56,555 nt of DNA from Burkholderiaceae bacterium (GTDB lineage: Bacteria; Pseudomonadota; Gammaproteobacteria; Burkholderiales; Burkholderiaceae): NCBI GenBank assembly GCA_947472645.1, contig CANJBQ010000014.1:1-56555 (forward strand), in the 5' to 3' direction. Below are positions 34,853 to 43,460 of the stretch, piece by piece. Each line of letters starts with the position of its first letter. Position 1 is the first letter of the stretch. Made by a program: the position numbers and the translations under genes. Under the pieces are notes generated by a model, which saw only the letters and a list, made by a program, of their open reading frames with translations, made no database searches and had not been told where the DNA came from.

Positions 34853-36357
34853 TCAATATCTAACTCTTGAAGTTTACGAGTGATGGTATTACGACCAATA
34901 CCTAAACGTTCTGCAGCCTCTACTTTACGCCCCCGCGTTATCTCTAATGCAGCTTCAATCACTGATTTTTCGAAAACACTCATTAACTCTTGATATACAT
35001 TTTCACGTCCATCTTCTAACATCTTCTTCGCAATATTCTTTAATTGAAGATCCCAATTACCCGCTTTTGCAGGACTAGCTGAATGTGGTTGCATCTCTCG
35101 ATTCAGATTAGAAATTCCCACTGGTGTTGATAAGTTAACAATCCCGCCTTGCGATACCAAAGGTTGCGTAATCAGAGGGGGGTAGGTAAGATCTTTTGGT
35201 AAATCACGAACTTCAATCTCTGGATTCGAAATCATCACCGTTAGCCAATGACAAATACTTTGTAGCTGTCGGACATTTCCTGGATATGGTAATTTTGATA
35301 AAACATCTAAAGTTTCAGCGTTAATTAATTTAGATTTAACGCCTAGTTGACTAGCACTGCGAGCTAAGAAATGTTGCGCTAGCAAGGCAATATCCTCTGC
35401 CCTATCACGTAATGCTGGCAACCGTAAACGGATAACATTCAGACGATGAAATAAGTCTTCTCTGAAGTGACCATTTGCGACTAACTGCTCGAGATTCTGG
35501 TAACTAGATGCAATAATTCTAACGTTTGCTCTAAGTTGTTCACTTCCACCTAAACGATAAAATTTACCATCTTCGAGTAGCTGTAGCAATGCGCCTTGCA
35601 TTGTTAGTGACATGTCACCAACCTCATCTAAAAACAATGTTCCACCATCTGCTATCTCAAACAGTCCACGCTTCATCGTTGCAGAGTTAGCAAAGGCGCC
35701 TCGCTCATAGCCAAATAGTTCAGCTTCAATGAGGTCTTTAGGGGTGGATGCAACATGTAACTCAACAAAGGGGGCGTTCACCCTAGCTCCATGACGATGT
35801 AAAGCTTTAGCGACTAACTCTTTACCTGTCCCTGATTCCCCTGTTATCAAGACCGTGGCATTGGAGTTGGATAAGCGGCCCACCGCACGAAATACTTCCT
35901 GCATAGCTGGTGCTTGGCCAATCAACTCTGGAGCAATATTTCCAGCCCTTGAACCAGTACTAGGTGCGAATTGTGTCTTAATCACATCAGCACTCTTACT
36001 CTCATCAATGGCACGATGGAGAACTTGCATCACATTGGTAATATCGAACGGTTTGGTTATATATTCAAAGGCTCCACCTTGAAAGGATGCGACCGCAGAA
36101 TCCATATCTGAATAAGCCGTCATCACAATAACCGGTAATTTAGGATGGTCCTGTTTAATCTGTTGCAATAAATGAATACCATTTCCCTTAGGCATTCGTA
36201 TATCCGAAATGACCACTTGAGGCAATTCTTTTTCAAACGCATCTAAAACATCATTGGGGTTAGAGAAACTTTTAAAAGGAATCATCTCTCTCGCTAGGGA
36301 CTTTTCTAATACCCAGCGTATGGACTGATCGTCATCCACAATCCAAACAGATTTCAT
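34849..36357 (-). CDS. glnG: Nitrogen regulator NtrC with degenerate sigma54-contact loop
   Basis: This 502-residue protein has the NtrC layout: receiver (about 1-120, phosphoacceptor Asp52 in ISDIRMP), AAA+ ATPase (about 145-380) and a Fis-type helix-turn-helix at the C-terminus (AAERLGIGRNTITRKLQEL). Walker A (GESGTGKE), Walker B (GGTLFLDEVGDM) and the arginine-finger region (FREDLFHRLNVIRLRLP) are intact. The loop that contacts sigma54, GAFTGA in canonical family members, reads GAFANS at residues 220-225 (35683-35700). This suggests sigma54-independent action, as described for Rhodobacter capsulatus NtrC. It overlaps ntrB by 4 bases (ATGA), and glnA lies upstream. Confidence 0.95.
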   Translation of the reverse strand: MKSVWIVDDDQSIRWVLEKSLAREMIPFKSFSNPNDVLDAFEKELPQVVISDIRMPKGNGIHLLQQIKQDHPKLPVIVMTAYSDMDSAVASFQGGAFEYITKPFDITNVMQVLHRAIDESKSADVIKTQFAPSTGSRAGNIAPELIGQAPAMQEVFRAVGRLSNSNATVLITGESGTGKELVAKALHRHGARVNAPFVELHVASTPKDLIEAELFGYERGAFANSATMKRGLFEIADGGTLFLDEVGDMSLTMQGALLQLLEDGKFYRLGGSEQLRANVRIIASSYQNLEQLVANGHFREDLFHRLNVIRLRLPALRDRAEDIALLAQHFLARSASQLGVKSKLINAETLDVLSKLPYPGNVRQLQSICHWLTVMISNPEIEVRDLPKDLTYPPLITQPLVSQGGIVNLSTPVGISNLNREMQPHSASPAKAGNWDLQLKNIAKKMLEDGRENVYQELMSVFEKSVIEAALEITRGRKVEAAERLGIGRNTITRKLQELDID

Positions 36358-37496
36358 ATATCCCCTTTCAATTCTGAATTATTTTGAGATTCGTAAGTTG
36401 TATAAGGAATTTGAACATGAAAATCGGTCCGTCCTGGTTCACTATGCACACTTATGAAGCCTCCATGCATCTGAATGAACGATTGTGCCAAAGTAAGCCC
36501 CAATCCGCTACCCGATGCTCGCCCAGAAACTAAGGGCAAAAAGATCTGATCAATAATATCAATAGGAATTCCAGGGCCGTTATCAATCACATGGACATTT
36601 AAAGCCAATTTAAAACGTTTTTTAGCGATTGTAACGTTTCGAGAAATACTCGTCTGTAATTCAATTTTGGCATCGCCGACCTGGCGTCGATCTTCCAAAA
36701 TTTGAGCAGCATTGTGCACAATATTCAGAAGTGCCTGAATCATCAGCTCTTTATCACCAATAATTTCTGGCATGCTCACGTCATAAAACCGTGTCACCGC
36801 CAAACCTTTTGGAAACTCCGCTAAAACGACGCTACGAACACGCTCTAAAACTTCATGAATATTGACTTCACTAATCACTTTTTGACGCTTATGTGGGGCT
36901 AATAACCGATCGACAAGAGTTTGCAATCGATCAACCTCTTTAATCATAACCTTGGTGTATTCTTTTAAGGCCGGGTCGGGCAACTCATAGTCTAATAGCT
37001 GCGCAGCCCCACGAATACCCCCTAATGGATTTTTAATCTCGTGTGCCAAATTTCTCATAAGATCTTTATTGGCACGTGCTTGTAATATCAAACGCTCTTC
37101 TCGAGAAGTTTTTCGTTGCTGGTCGATCTCAAACCACTCAAAAGCCATTAAATCTGAGCCTTCAAGTGCGGCAAAGACGACATAGGCTAAAAATTCTTTT
37201 TGATCAGGACGTAAAGGGCCGTGATACAAAACAATATCAACACGTTGTGTTACCGAGTCTAAGCAACATTTAGAAATCATGTCCTCTAAATTTTGGTGCT
37301 CTCCAAAAACATCTCTAAGCTCATAACCAACCAAAATCTTTCGAGAAATTTTTAAGGAAACTTCCGCTGCTGTATTGGCATAAACAATAGTGCGAGTATT
37401 GCGATCAAGCAACATGACCGAATTTGGCATTTGGTCAAATGCATCGCTTGGATTAAAAAGGGCAGCCGAGGCTGCCCTGGTTTTAAACATGCGCAT
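36354..37496 (-). CDS. glnL: Nitrogen sensor kinase/phosphatase NtrB
   Basis: This 380-residue soluble kinase controls NtrC in response to PII. It has an N-terminal PAS domain (about 15-125), a HisKA domain with the phosphorylated His in NLAHEIKNPLGGIRGAAQLL, and an ATPase domain with NIVHNAAQ, DNGPGI and SGSGLGLTLAQSF. No membrane helices were seen, as expected. It lies 17 bases after glnA and overlaps ntrC by 4 bases, the classic glnA-ntrB-ntrC order. No Shine-Dalgarno is obvious before its ATG (a second Met follows two codons later), so translation may depend on glnA. Confidence 0.95.
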   Translation of the reverse strand: MRMFKTRAASAALFNPSDAFDQMPNSVMLLDRNTRTIVYANTAAEVSLKISRKILVGYELRDVFGEHQNLEDMISKCCLDSVTQRVDIVLYHGPLRPDQKEFLAYVVFAALEGSDLMAFEWFEIDQQRKTSREERLILQARANKDLMRNLAHEIKNPLGGIRGAAQLLDYELPDPALKEYTKVMIKEVDRLQTLVDRLLAPHKRQKVISEVNIHEVLERVRSVVLAEFPKGLAVTRFYDVSMPEIIGDKELMIQALLNIVHNAAQILEDRRQVGDAKIELQTSISRNVTIAKKRFKLALNVHVIDNGPGIPIDIIDQIFLPLVSGRASGSGLGLTLAQSFIQMHGGFISVHSEPGRTDFHVQIPYTTYESQNNSELKGDI

Positions 37497-37513
37497 GGGC
37501 GCTAAACACCATA

Positions 37514-38929
37514 TTAAAGAGAGTAGTACATGTCAAATTCAATTGGATGAGTAGTCATACGGAAACGTGTAACCTCTTCCATCTTCAAAGAAATGTACGC
37601 ATCAATCATCGTGTCAGTAAATACACCGCCACGAGTCAAGAACTCACGATCTTTATCCAAATACTCTAAAGCCTGATCCAAACTACTACATACTGTTGGG
37701 ATCTGAGCATCTTCTTCAGGCGTTAAATCGTACAGATTCTTATCAGCTGCTTCACCTGGATGAATCTTGTTCTGAACACCATCAAGCCCAGCCATTAATA
37801 AAGCAGAGAACGCCAAATATGGATTTGCTAAAGGATCAGGGAAACGTGTCTCGATACGACGACCTTTTGGATTAGAAACGTAGGGGATACGAATCGAAGC
37901 CGAACGGTTACGTGCAGAGTAAGCTAATTTCACTGGCGCTTCAAAACCTGGCACTAAACGCTTGTAAGAGTTTGTTCCAGGATTTGTAATCGCATTGAGA
38001 GCGCGTGCATGCTTGATGATTCCGCCAATGTAATACAGAGCGAACTCTGATAAACCAGCATAACCATTACCTGCAAATAAGTTAATGCCATCTTTCCAAA
38101 CAGACTGGTGAACGTGCATACCAGAACCATTATCGCCAACTACTGGCTTAGGCATAAACGTAGCAGTTTTTCCGTATTGATGAGCAACGTTATGAACAAT
38201 ATATTTTTGCAAAATTGTCCAGTCAGCACGCTGAACTAAAGTACTAAACTTCGTTCCTAATTCGTTTTGCCCTTGGCCTGCAACTTCGTGGTGATGTACT
38301 TCAACAGGAATACCCACGGACTCTAAAAGCAAACACATTTCAGAACGCATATCTTGAAATGTATCTAATGGAGCAACTGGAAAATAACCACCTTTTTTAC
38401 CAGGACGATGACCTGTATTACCACCTTCAAACTCAAGGCCAGATGACCATGGAGCTTCTTCAGAATCGATTTTGACAAACGATCCTTGCATGTCAGAACC
38501 CCAACGTACACCATCAAAGATAAAGAATTCTGGCTCGGGTCCAAAATAGGCTGTATCACCTAAACCTGTACTTTTTAAATACGCCTCACAACGTTTTGCG
38601 ATCGAACGTGGATCACGATCATAACCTTTACCATCAGACGGCTCAACCACATCACAAGTTAAAACCAAAGTCGGTTCTTCATAAAATGGGTCGATATATG
38701 CAGTAGAGGCATCTGGCATCAATAACATGTCGGAGGCTTCAATACCCTTCCAACCAGCAATCGATGAGCCGTCAAAAGCGTGGCCACTCTCAAATTTATC
38801 TTCACCAAAGTGAGAAACTGGAACAGATACGTGCTGTTCTTTCCCTTTTGTATCTGTAAAACGAAAATCTACAAAAGTGATCTCTTTATCTTTGACCAAC
38901 TTCAATATGTCAGCAACGGCTTTACTCAT
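37514..38929 (-). CDS. glnA: Glutamine synthetase, type I
   Basis: This 471-residue enzyme makes glutamine from glutamate, ammonia and ATP. It is the adenylylated class: the target Tyr400 lies in [10 protein letters not shown], equivalent to E. coli Tyr397. Other hallmarks are DGSSIAGW, the [17 protein letters not shown] segment, and [18 protein letters not shown] lies 5 bases before the ATG. The upstream region holds an NtrC box and an intrinsic terminator but no recognisable sigma54 promoter. It leads the glnA-ntrB-ntrC group. Confidence 0.98.
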   Translation of the reverse strand: MSKAVADILKLVKDKEITFVDFRFTDTKGKEQHVSVPVSHFGEDKFESGHAFDGSSIAGWKGIEASDMLLMPDASTAYIDPFYEEPTLVLTCDVVEPSDGKGYDRDPRSIAKRCEAYLKSTGLGDTAYFGPEPEFFIFDGVRWGSDMQGSFVKIDSEEAPWSSGLEFEGGNTGHRPGKKGGYFPVAPLDTFQDMRSEMCLLLESVGIPVEVHHHEVAGQGQNELGTKFSTLVQRADWTILQKYIVHNVAHQYGKTATFMPKPVVGDNGSGMHVHQSVWKDGINLFAGNGYAGLSEFALYYIGGIIKHARALNAITNPGTNSYKRLVPGFEAPVKLAYSARNRSASIRIPYVSNPKGRRIETRFPDPLANPYLAFSALLMAGLDGVQNKIHPGEAADKNLYDLTPEEDAQIPTVCSSLDQALEYLDKDREFLTRGGVFTDTMIDAYISLKMEEVTRFRMTTHPIEFDMYYSL

Positions 38930-38959
38930 TAAATTCCCCTAAGTCTATACAACTCAATT

Positions 38960-38993
38960 AAAAAAATCCTTATTCATTAAAACAAAATAAGGA
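38960..38993 (-). terminator. Intrinsic terminator just upstream of glnA
   Basis: An 8-base stem (TCCTTATT at 38967-38974 paired with AATAAGGA at 38986-38993, 11-base loop) is followed on the minus strand by seven T residues. It ends transcripts of the five-gene group that stops at 39055. It also lies between the NtrC box and the glnA start, only 30 bases before the ATG, so it could act as a leader attenuator if glnA transcription starts upstream of it. Confidence 0.75.
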
Positions 38994-39011
38994 CCTGCTA
39001 AATAACATTTA

Positions 39012-39028
39012 TGCACCATTGTAGTGCA
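39012..39028 (-). promoter_or_regulatory. NtrC-binding box upstream of glnA
   Basis: On the minus strand TGCACT-ACAAT-GGTGCA matches the NtrC enhancer consensus TGCACY-N5-GGTGCA at every fixed position. It lies 83 bases before the glnA start. The TACAAT inside it (39019-39024) resembles a -10 element, so repression of a local promoter is also conceivable. No GG-N10-GC sigma54 signature lies between the box and glnA. Confidence 0.85.
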
Positions 39029-39054
39029 TAAACGATACATATCCACACTTCTTT

Positions 39055-39876
39055 TTATTTACTAATATCATAAGTCACTGTATTAAAAGCCTCCACACCT
39101 GTCCGAAGCTCCTTTAAAGCAATATCAACAAATTCTGCGGCACCTTTAATGCCAAGTTCCATATGGCGCTGCGACAAAATCCCTTCCTTGGTAGGGTCCC
39201 CGACCGAGGGCAAACTAAATACTTTAATTTTGGGATACTTTTTTTCAATCTCTTCCATGAGAGGGGTGATAGTTGCCTCCATGGCGCCAGCAGCGATAAA
39301 ACTCTTTTCAACATAATCATTTTGATGAAAATACTCTTTATAAAAAGTATCTAACACCCACACCATCATTGGCCCAGCCATAACCGGAAATCCCGGCGTG
39401 AAATAGTGTTCCCGGTAAGAAAAACCTGGAATCTTATTATATGAATTAGGAATAATGTCTGCACCTTTCGGAAACTCCCCCATTCTCAATCGAGGCAAAT
39501 TGAGGGGCGAATTAATATCGGCTTTAATAGGATCTCCCTCTGCCATCTCAACGATTCTCTGACCAATCAGTTCTTTAGCCTGAGGATGTAATTGCAGCTC
39601 TAGGTTCAATGCTTTTGCAGCGCATTGACGGGTATGGTCATCTGGCGTAGAGCCTATTCCACCGGTCACAAAGACGACATCACCACTAGCAAAGCTACTA
39701 CTTAAAGTATCAATTATTTTGGCAGGATCATCTCCAATATATTGCGCCCAAGAAAGTTGTAAACCTCTTTCTTTAAGAAGTTCCAATAATTTCGGCATGT
39801 GCTTGTCAACTCTCTTACCTGACAAAATCTCATCGCCAATAATAATGAGTCCAAATTTTCTTGTTTGCTGCGTCAA
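39055..39876 (-). CDS. MoaB/Mog-domain protein, CinA N-terminal-like
   Basis: This 273-residue protein has the molybdopterin-binding (MoCF) fold found in the first half of CinA and in Mog/MoaB. The domain is marked by GLIIIGDEILSGKR near residues 9-22 and by VVFVTGGIGSTPDDHTR near residues 67-83. The C-terminal 100 residues are unlike the CinA deamidase domain (PncC), which is absent. A role in nucleotide or molybdopterin chemistry is possible; none is proven for this stand-alone form. It overlaps the EI24-domain gene by 4 bases and is the last gene before the terminator at 38960-38993. Confidence 0.85.
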   Translation of the reverse strand: MTQQTRKFGLIIIGDEILSGKRVDKHMPKLLELLKERGLQLSWAQYIGDDPAKIIDTLSSSFASGDVVFVTGGIGSTPDDHTRQCAAKALNLELQLHPQAKELIGQRIVEMAEGDPIKADINSPLNLPRLRMGEFPKGADIIPNSYNKIPGFSYREHYFTPGFPVMAGPMMVWVLDTFYKEYFHQNDYVEKSFIAAGAMEATITPLMEEIEKKYPKIKVFSLPSVGDPTKEGILSQRHMELGIKGAAEFVDIALKELRTGVEAFNTVTYDISK

Positions 39877-40685
39877 ATGCTTTCTCCTTTTAACTCACGG
39901 TAATTTTTCAAAGCAAATAATAAATAATGTGTAAACCATAAAGCGGCAAATATGAATACTAAAGAATAAACCCACATCATGAACATTGAAACAAATGGAA
40001 ATAATACTAAAACATATACAGATGATAACCAAAATAAAGTCGGAGCGGCACCTAACAAACCCGCCACTACCCCCATTCCCATCAATTGCCAGCGGTATAA
40101 CGCCATTAATTCTAGCCGCTCCACCTCACTTGCATGTCTTGCTAAAACATCATAGGACATCAGTCGCATCGTCAACCACCCCCAAAGAAGAGGTGGAATA
40201 ATAGCAAAGATGGGTGGAATCCACCATAAGGGCAAGGTTATTAAAACTAAAACGATAAAAATACCAGTGGATGTCATGTTCGTTCCTACGCTACCTGAAA
40301 AAGAACCTCCTTTTTCCTGCCGCATACCACGATATGTTTTTTGACGCTCGACATGACGCAACAGAGAAGTTACCGAGGTGAATGAAACAAGGATGAGGAT
40401 GCTCACAATCATAAACGGCATCAGAACAACTACTGAAAAATACGGTACAACTACAGCTCGAACACTTTCCCAACCAAAGGATGACATAAATTTAGTGATC
40501 TCATCGGAGAAGATGGAAGTAGTTAAAAAAGCTTTCATCCAATCCAAAAACGGAGTCCATATCCACCATAAAACTCCAAACCAAATCATGGCACCAATCA
40601 CAAAAGGTCTTAAAGAAAGCCACAAAACCCAAGGATGAAAAATCCCCCTGAGTGCTAACGCAAATGATCGTATGATGAGATTCAT
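39873..40685 (-). CDS. EI24/CysZ-like membrane protein
   Basis: This 270-residue protein has about six hydrophobic helices and matches the EI24 domain family (PF07264), which includes the sulfate permease CysZ. Family features are the R-S-F-A-L-A-L-R start, a long helical pair around residues 30-110, and a region near 170-200 with LWGWLTMRLMSYDVLARHA. Whether it carries sulfate is unclear, since no cys genes are nearby. It starts 4 bases after the fatty-acid-hydroxylase gene ends and overlaps the MoCF-domain gene by 4 bases. Confidence 0.83.
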   Translation of the reverse strand: MNLIIRSFALALRGIFHPWVLWLSLRPFVIGAMIWFGVLWWIWTPFLDWMKAFLTTSIFSDEITKFMSSFGWESVRAVVVPYFSVVVLMPFMIVSILILVSFTSVTSLLRHVERQKTYRGMRQEKGGSFSGSVGTNMTSTGIFIVLVLITLPLWWIPPIFAIIPPLLWGWLTMRLMSYDVLARHASEVERLELMALYRWQLMGMGVVAGLLGAAPTLFWLSSVYVLVLFPFVSMFMMWVYSLVFIFAALWFTHYLLFALKNYRELKGESI

Positions 40686-40689
40686 CGTT

Positions 40690-41661
40690 TTATTTAAGTA
40701 ACATTTGCCAACTCTTTTTTAGACAGAACCATTGTTGTACTAAAAAATGATTAGGGGGTAAAAATCCCTTTACCCCACTAGGATGATATGAACTATCAAA
40801 TTGCGCAGTTCCCAGTAACATGTCCCACCAAGGGAACAGTACGCCAAAATTACATCCTCCCAAGATACCAGGTTGACCCGGTAATTCATAACCAAGGCCA
40901 ATCGCGTGATGATAGCGATGAAAACTAGGTGTCACAATGAAATATTTAAATCGACCGAAGTCATAAGGATAAAAACCATGTTGCCAGCTTTGTATCAAAC
41001 GACTAGTCACAATTAATAACATAAACTGACTGGGGCCGACACCGATCCACAAACCAAATAAGGCAAAGACCATCGAACGCATGACATCATCTAGGATGTG
41101 ATTGCGATTATCGGACCATGCACTCATATGCCTCTGACTATGATGCAGTGCGTGTAATTGCCACCACCAACCAAAACGGTGTGAGAGGCGATGATACATA
41201 TAATCTAAGAGGTCAAACAGAATTAAATAAATAATAAAACTAATCAGTGGAATAGAACTGATAGCAGGAAACCAATTTTCTACATTCATCCGCTCAAAAC
41301 CAATGTCGTGCAATAAAGAACCTAAATAAAAGAAAACACCAGAAAAACAAAAAAAGAATAAAAATTGATAGATCCCAAGACGATGAAAAATGCTATAAAA
41401 AATATCAACTCGTACTGATGAGGCTTGATCAATTGACCAATGCTCCAAAGGATTCTCTTGAGAGGAATAATACAAAGCTTCACTCTTTTCTAATGGGCGA
41501 AAAATAAACTGAATCACTAGAACCTGTAAAAAGCCCAATATAACCCAATCAACGACCAAGTCGGCATCGTCAGACATACCCATCCAGCCCATGTTATAAA
41601 AAATCGGCAACAAGATTTGCTGAACAATCCATTCATGAATCACATCGTAAAGATTAATCAT
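40690..41661 (-). CDS. Sterol desaturase/fatty acid hydroxylase family protein
   Basis: This 323-residue integral membrane protein carries the di-iron His motifs of the fatty acid hydroxylase superfamily (PF04116): HRLSH at residues 157-161, HALHH at 170-174 and HRYHH at 248-252. Membrane helices lie around 37-55, 98-120, 138-155 and 195-222. Such enzymes hydroxylate or desaturate lipids. The substrate is unknown; outer-membrane lipid or hopanoid/carotenoid modification are options. It overlaps the deacetylase gene by 4 bases and is followed 4 bases later by the EI24-type gene. Confidence 0.9.
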   Translation of the reverse strand: MINLYDVIHEWIVQQILLPIFYNMGWMGMSDDADLVVDWVILGFLQVLVIQFIFRPLEKSEALYYSSQENPLEHWSIDQASSVRVDIFYSIFHRLGIYQFLFFFCFSGVFFYLGSLLHDIGFERMNVENWFPAISSIPLISFIIYLILFDLLDYMYHRLSHRFGWWWQLHALHHSQRHMSAWSDNRNHILDDVMRSMVFALFGLWIGVGPSQFMLLIVTSRLIQSWQHGFYPYDFGRFKYFIVTPSFHRYHHAIGLGYELPGQPGILGGCNFGVLFPWWDMLLGTAQFDSSYHPSGVKGFLPPNHFLVQQWFCLKKSWQMLLK

Positions 41662-42440
41662 GAATTAGACCTAATCTTTGCAAAACAAAAACCTTTAGAT
41701 TTGAGACCCTCAATCAAAGGTTCCAGTACACCAGTTGCCCAGGGATCTTTGCGAGACCATATCCCTAAATGCGCCATAGCAATATCACCATTTCTCAATT
41801 GTTCAAGGGCTTTTTTGAGTAAGCTCTCATTTGAATATTGCGTAGAAGAAAGCTCATCACCTAAAAATCCGGCATCACTCCAGCCAATATGTTGATAACC
41901 GCAAGCATTAGCCATTTTTAATAAACGAGAAGATGTCTTTCCCCCCGGAGCCCGCCAAATTGGCTCTATATGACTTCCGGTTAAGTGACTAAAAACCGGG
42001 TCAACACTTTTAATTTGACGGCAAACTTCAAACTGATCTGCAATAAAGGCTTTACCAGCACTAGGACCAAATTGTGCCTTCAAGAACACCTCATTATTTT
42101 TTCCATCTTTTTGAAAATACGTGTGATGTAAGGTATGACTCCCAAAAGCATGCCCGTCCGCAACCAAGCTTTGCCAAAAAGGTTTCCATGAATCATCAAG
42201 AGCCATATCTCCACGAAAAGTTTTTTCGTTAGCCAAAAAGAATGTAGCGACAACTTGATGCTTACGCAAAGTGTCCGCAATATATTGTGCAACCGACATA
42301 TTGCCAGTATCAAATGTTAAAAAAATGGTTTTGTCACAAGTCGCTACTTTAGCTTGAACTGCATATACCCCACCAAACAAACAACTGAAAGTAATGATCG
42401 ATCTAAAAAAAAATCTGAACATAAGGGCGCTTATTGCCAA
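41658..42440 (-). CDS. Exported polysaccharide deacetylase-family protein
   Basis: This 260-residue protein has a signal peptide (about 1-30, ending VQA) and a NodB-homology domain. Motif 1 is TFDTGN, with catalytic-base Asp44 kept but the metal-binding second Asp replaced by Thr45. Motif 2, HTLHH (102-106), and motif 3, WRAPGG, are intact, and a late A-H-L-G segment supplies the final His. From memory, related Burkholderiales proteins share the Asp-Thr form, so it is likely a subfamily trait. It would act on a periplasmic or surface glycan. It overlaps its upstream neighbour by 10 bases and the hydroxylase gene by 4 bases. Confidence 0.88.
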   Translation of the reverse strand: MAISALMFRFFFRSIITFSCLFGGVYAVQAKVATCDKTIFLTFDTGNMSVAQYIADTLRKHQVVATFFLANEKTFRGDMALDDSWKPFWQSLVADGHAFGSHTLHHTYFQKDGKNNEVFLKAQFGPSAGKAFIADQFEVCRQIKSVDPVFSHLTGSHIEPIWRAPGGKTSSRLLKMANACGYQHIGWSDAGFLGDELSSTQYSNESLLKKALEQLRNGDIAMAHLGIWSRKDPWATGVLEPLIEGLKSKGFCFAKIRSNS

Positions 42441-43450
42441 AGTGCGTTTGGCGTAAAAAATACACCATGTGGACTATTACCGACTTTAATCGTTTTTTCT
42501 AAAGTATTGGTACTTAAGTTAATAATCCCAACCTTTTTGGAAAACCGAAATGTAACCCAAAGCTCTTTTTGATCCGGTGTAATATCCATACAATCAGGCC
42601 CCGCAGGCAAACCTTGGATAGTTCCGACGTTTTCTAAGGTTTCCATATCAATCTTACTAATTGTGGCTGCCACACGATTCGATACAAAGACATGCCGACT
42701 ATCGCCAAGCGGTCTAAAGTTATGTGCACCCTTACCTGTCTTAATAACTTTGATAATTTTTTGCGTCTTCCAATCGATAGCCTGCACAAAGTCTTCACCT
42801 GTGACACCAAGTAACAAATATTTATCTCCTGGCGTCATCCATAATCCGGCAGGCATTTTTCCAACATTCATTCGCCAGAGAATTTTTTTCGTCTCCAAAT
42901 CGATAGCAACAATCTCATTAGAATCTTGAAGTGTCACAAAGCTGATTTTGCTATCGCTCGTAAATGCAATATGACTTGGAGTTTTTGGAAGTTTAAGTAT
43001 CTCTGGATTTGGACCAATCACGCCGTTCAACACGGGATAAATATCAATCCGGTCTAATCGATTACCGGCTACAACAAACCACTGCTTGTTCGGCGAGAAG
43101 CCTAATTGATAAGGATCACTAATTTTGGGTATTACGCTAATCTTATTCCCAGTAGATGGATCCACAACAACTAAGTTATTACTAGCTGCATTTGCAACCA
43201 GCAAATTTTTACCATCAGGCGTTAACATTAAATGGTGAGGTTCCTTACCAATCGGAAACTCATCAATGACCTCTTTTTTTTGCATATCTATGCGGGTCAG
43301 TGAAGCAGATCCTGAATTTAAAATAATGGCAATTTTAGGAGCTTGCACATCAGTTTTGAGGGCCTCTTTATCTCTCGCAGATAAGTCTGCACCTATAAGC
43401 ATGAGCCCAAGAAGAAAGGAGGCTTTAAAGAGATAAGTCATATTATTCAT
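42431..43450 (-). CDS. Exported YncE-like beta-propeller protein
   Basis: This 339-residue protein has a signal peptide (about 1-25, hydrophobic core ASFLLGLMLIG, cut near LSA) followed by repeated blades typical of YVTN/YncE-like propellers. Blade signatures recur as EPHHLMLTPDGKNLLVAN, DPYQLGFSPNKQWFVVAG and TPSHIAFTSDSKISFV. These proteins are ligand or cofactor binders in the periplasm; the exact role is unknown. It starts 10 bases after hrpA stops and overlaps the deacetylase gene by 10 bases. Confidence 0.87.
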   Translation of the reverse strand: MNNMTYLFKASFLLGLMLIGADLSARDKEALKTDVQAPKIAIILNSGSASLTRIDMQKKEVIDEFPIGKEPHHLMLTPDGKNLLVANAASNNLVVVDPSTGNKISVIPKISDPYQLGFSPNKQWFVVAGNRLDRIDIYPVLNGVIGPNPEILKLPKTPSHIAFTSDSKISFVTLQDSNEIVAIDLETKKILWRMNVGKMPAGLWMTPGDKYLLLGVTGEDFVQAIDWKTQKIIKVIKTGKGAHNFRPLGDSRHVFVSNRVAATISKIDMETLENVGTIQGLPAGPDCMDITPDQKELWVTFRFSKKVGIINLSTNTLEKTIKVGNSPHGVFFTPNALWQ

Positions 43451-43460
43451 AAGTTTTATT

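Noticed and set aside
38930..39011. Sigma54 (-24/-12) promoter for glnA
   Set aside because: I looked for GG-N10-GC on the minus strand between the NtrC box and the start and found none.
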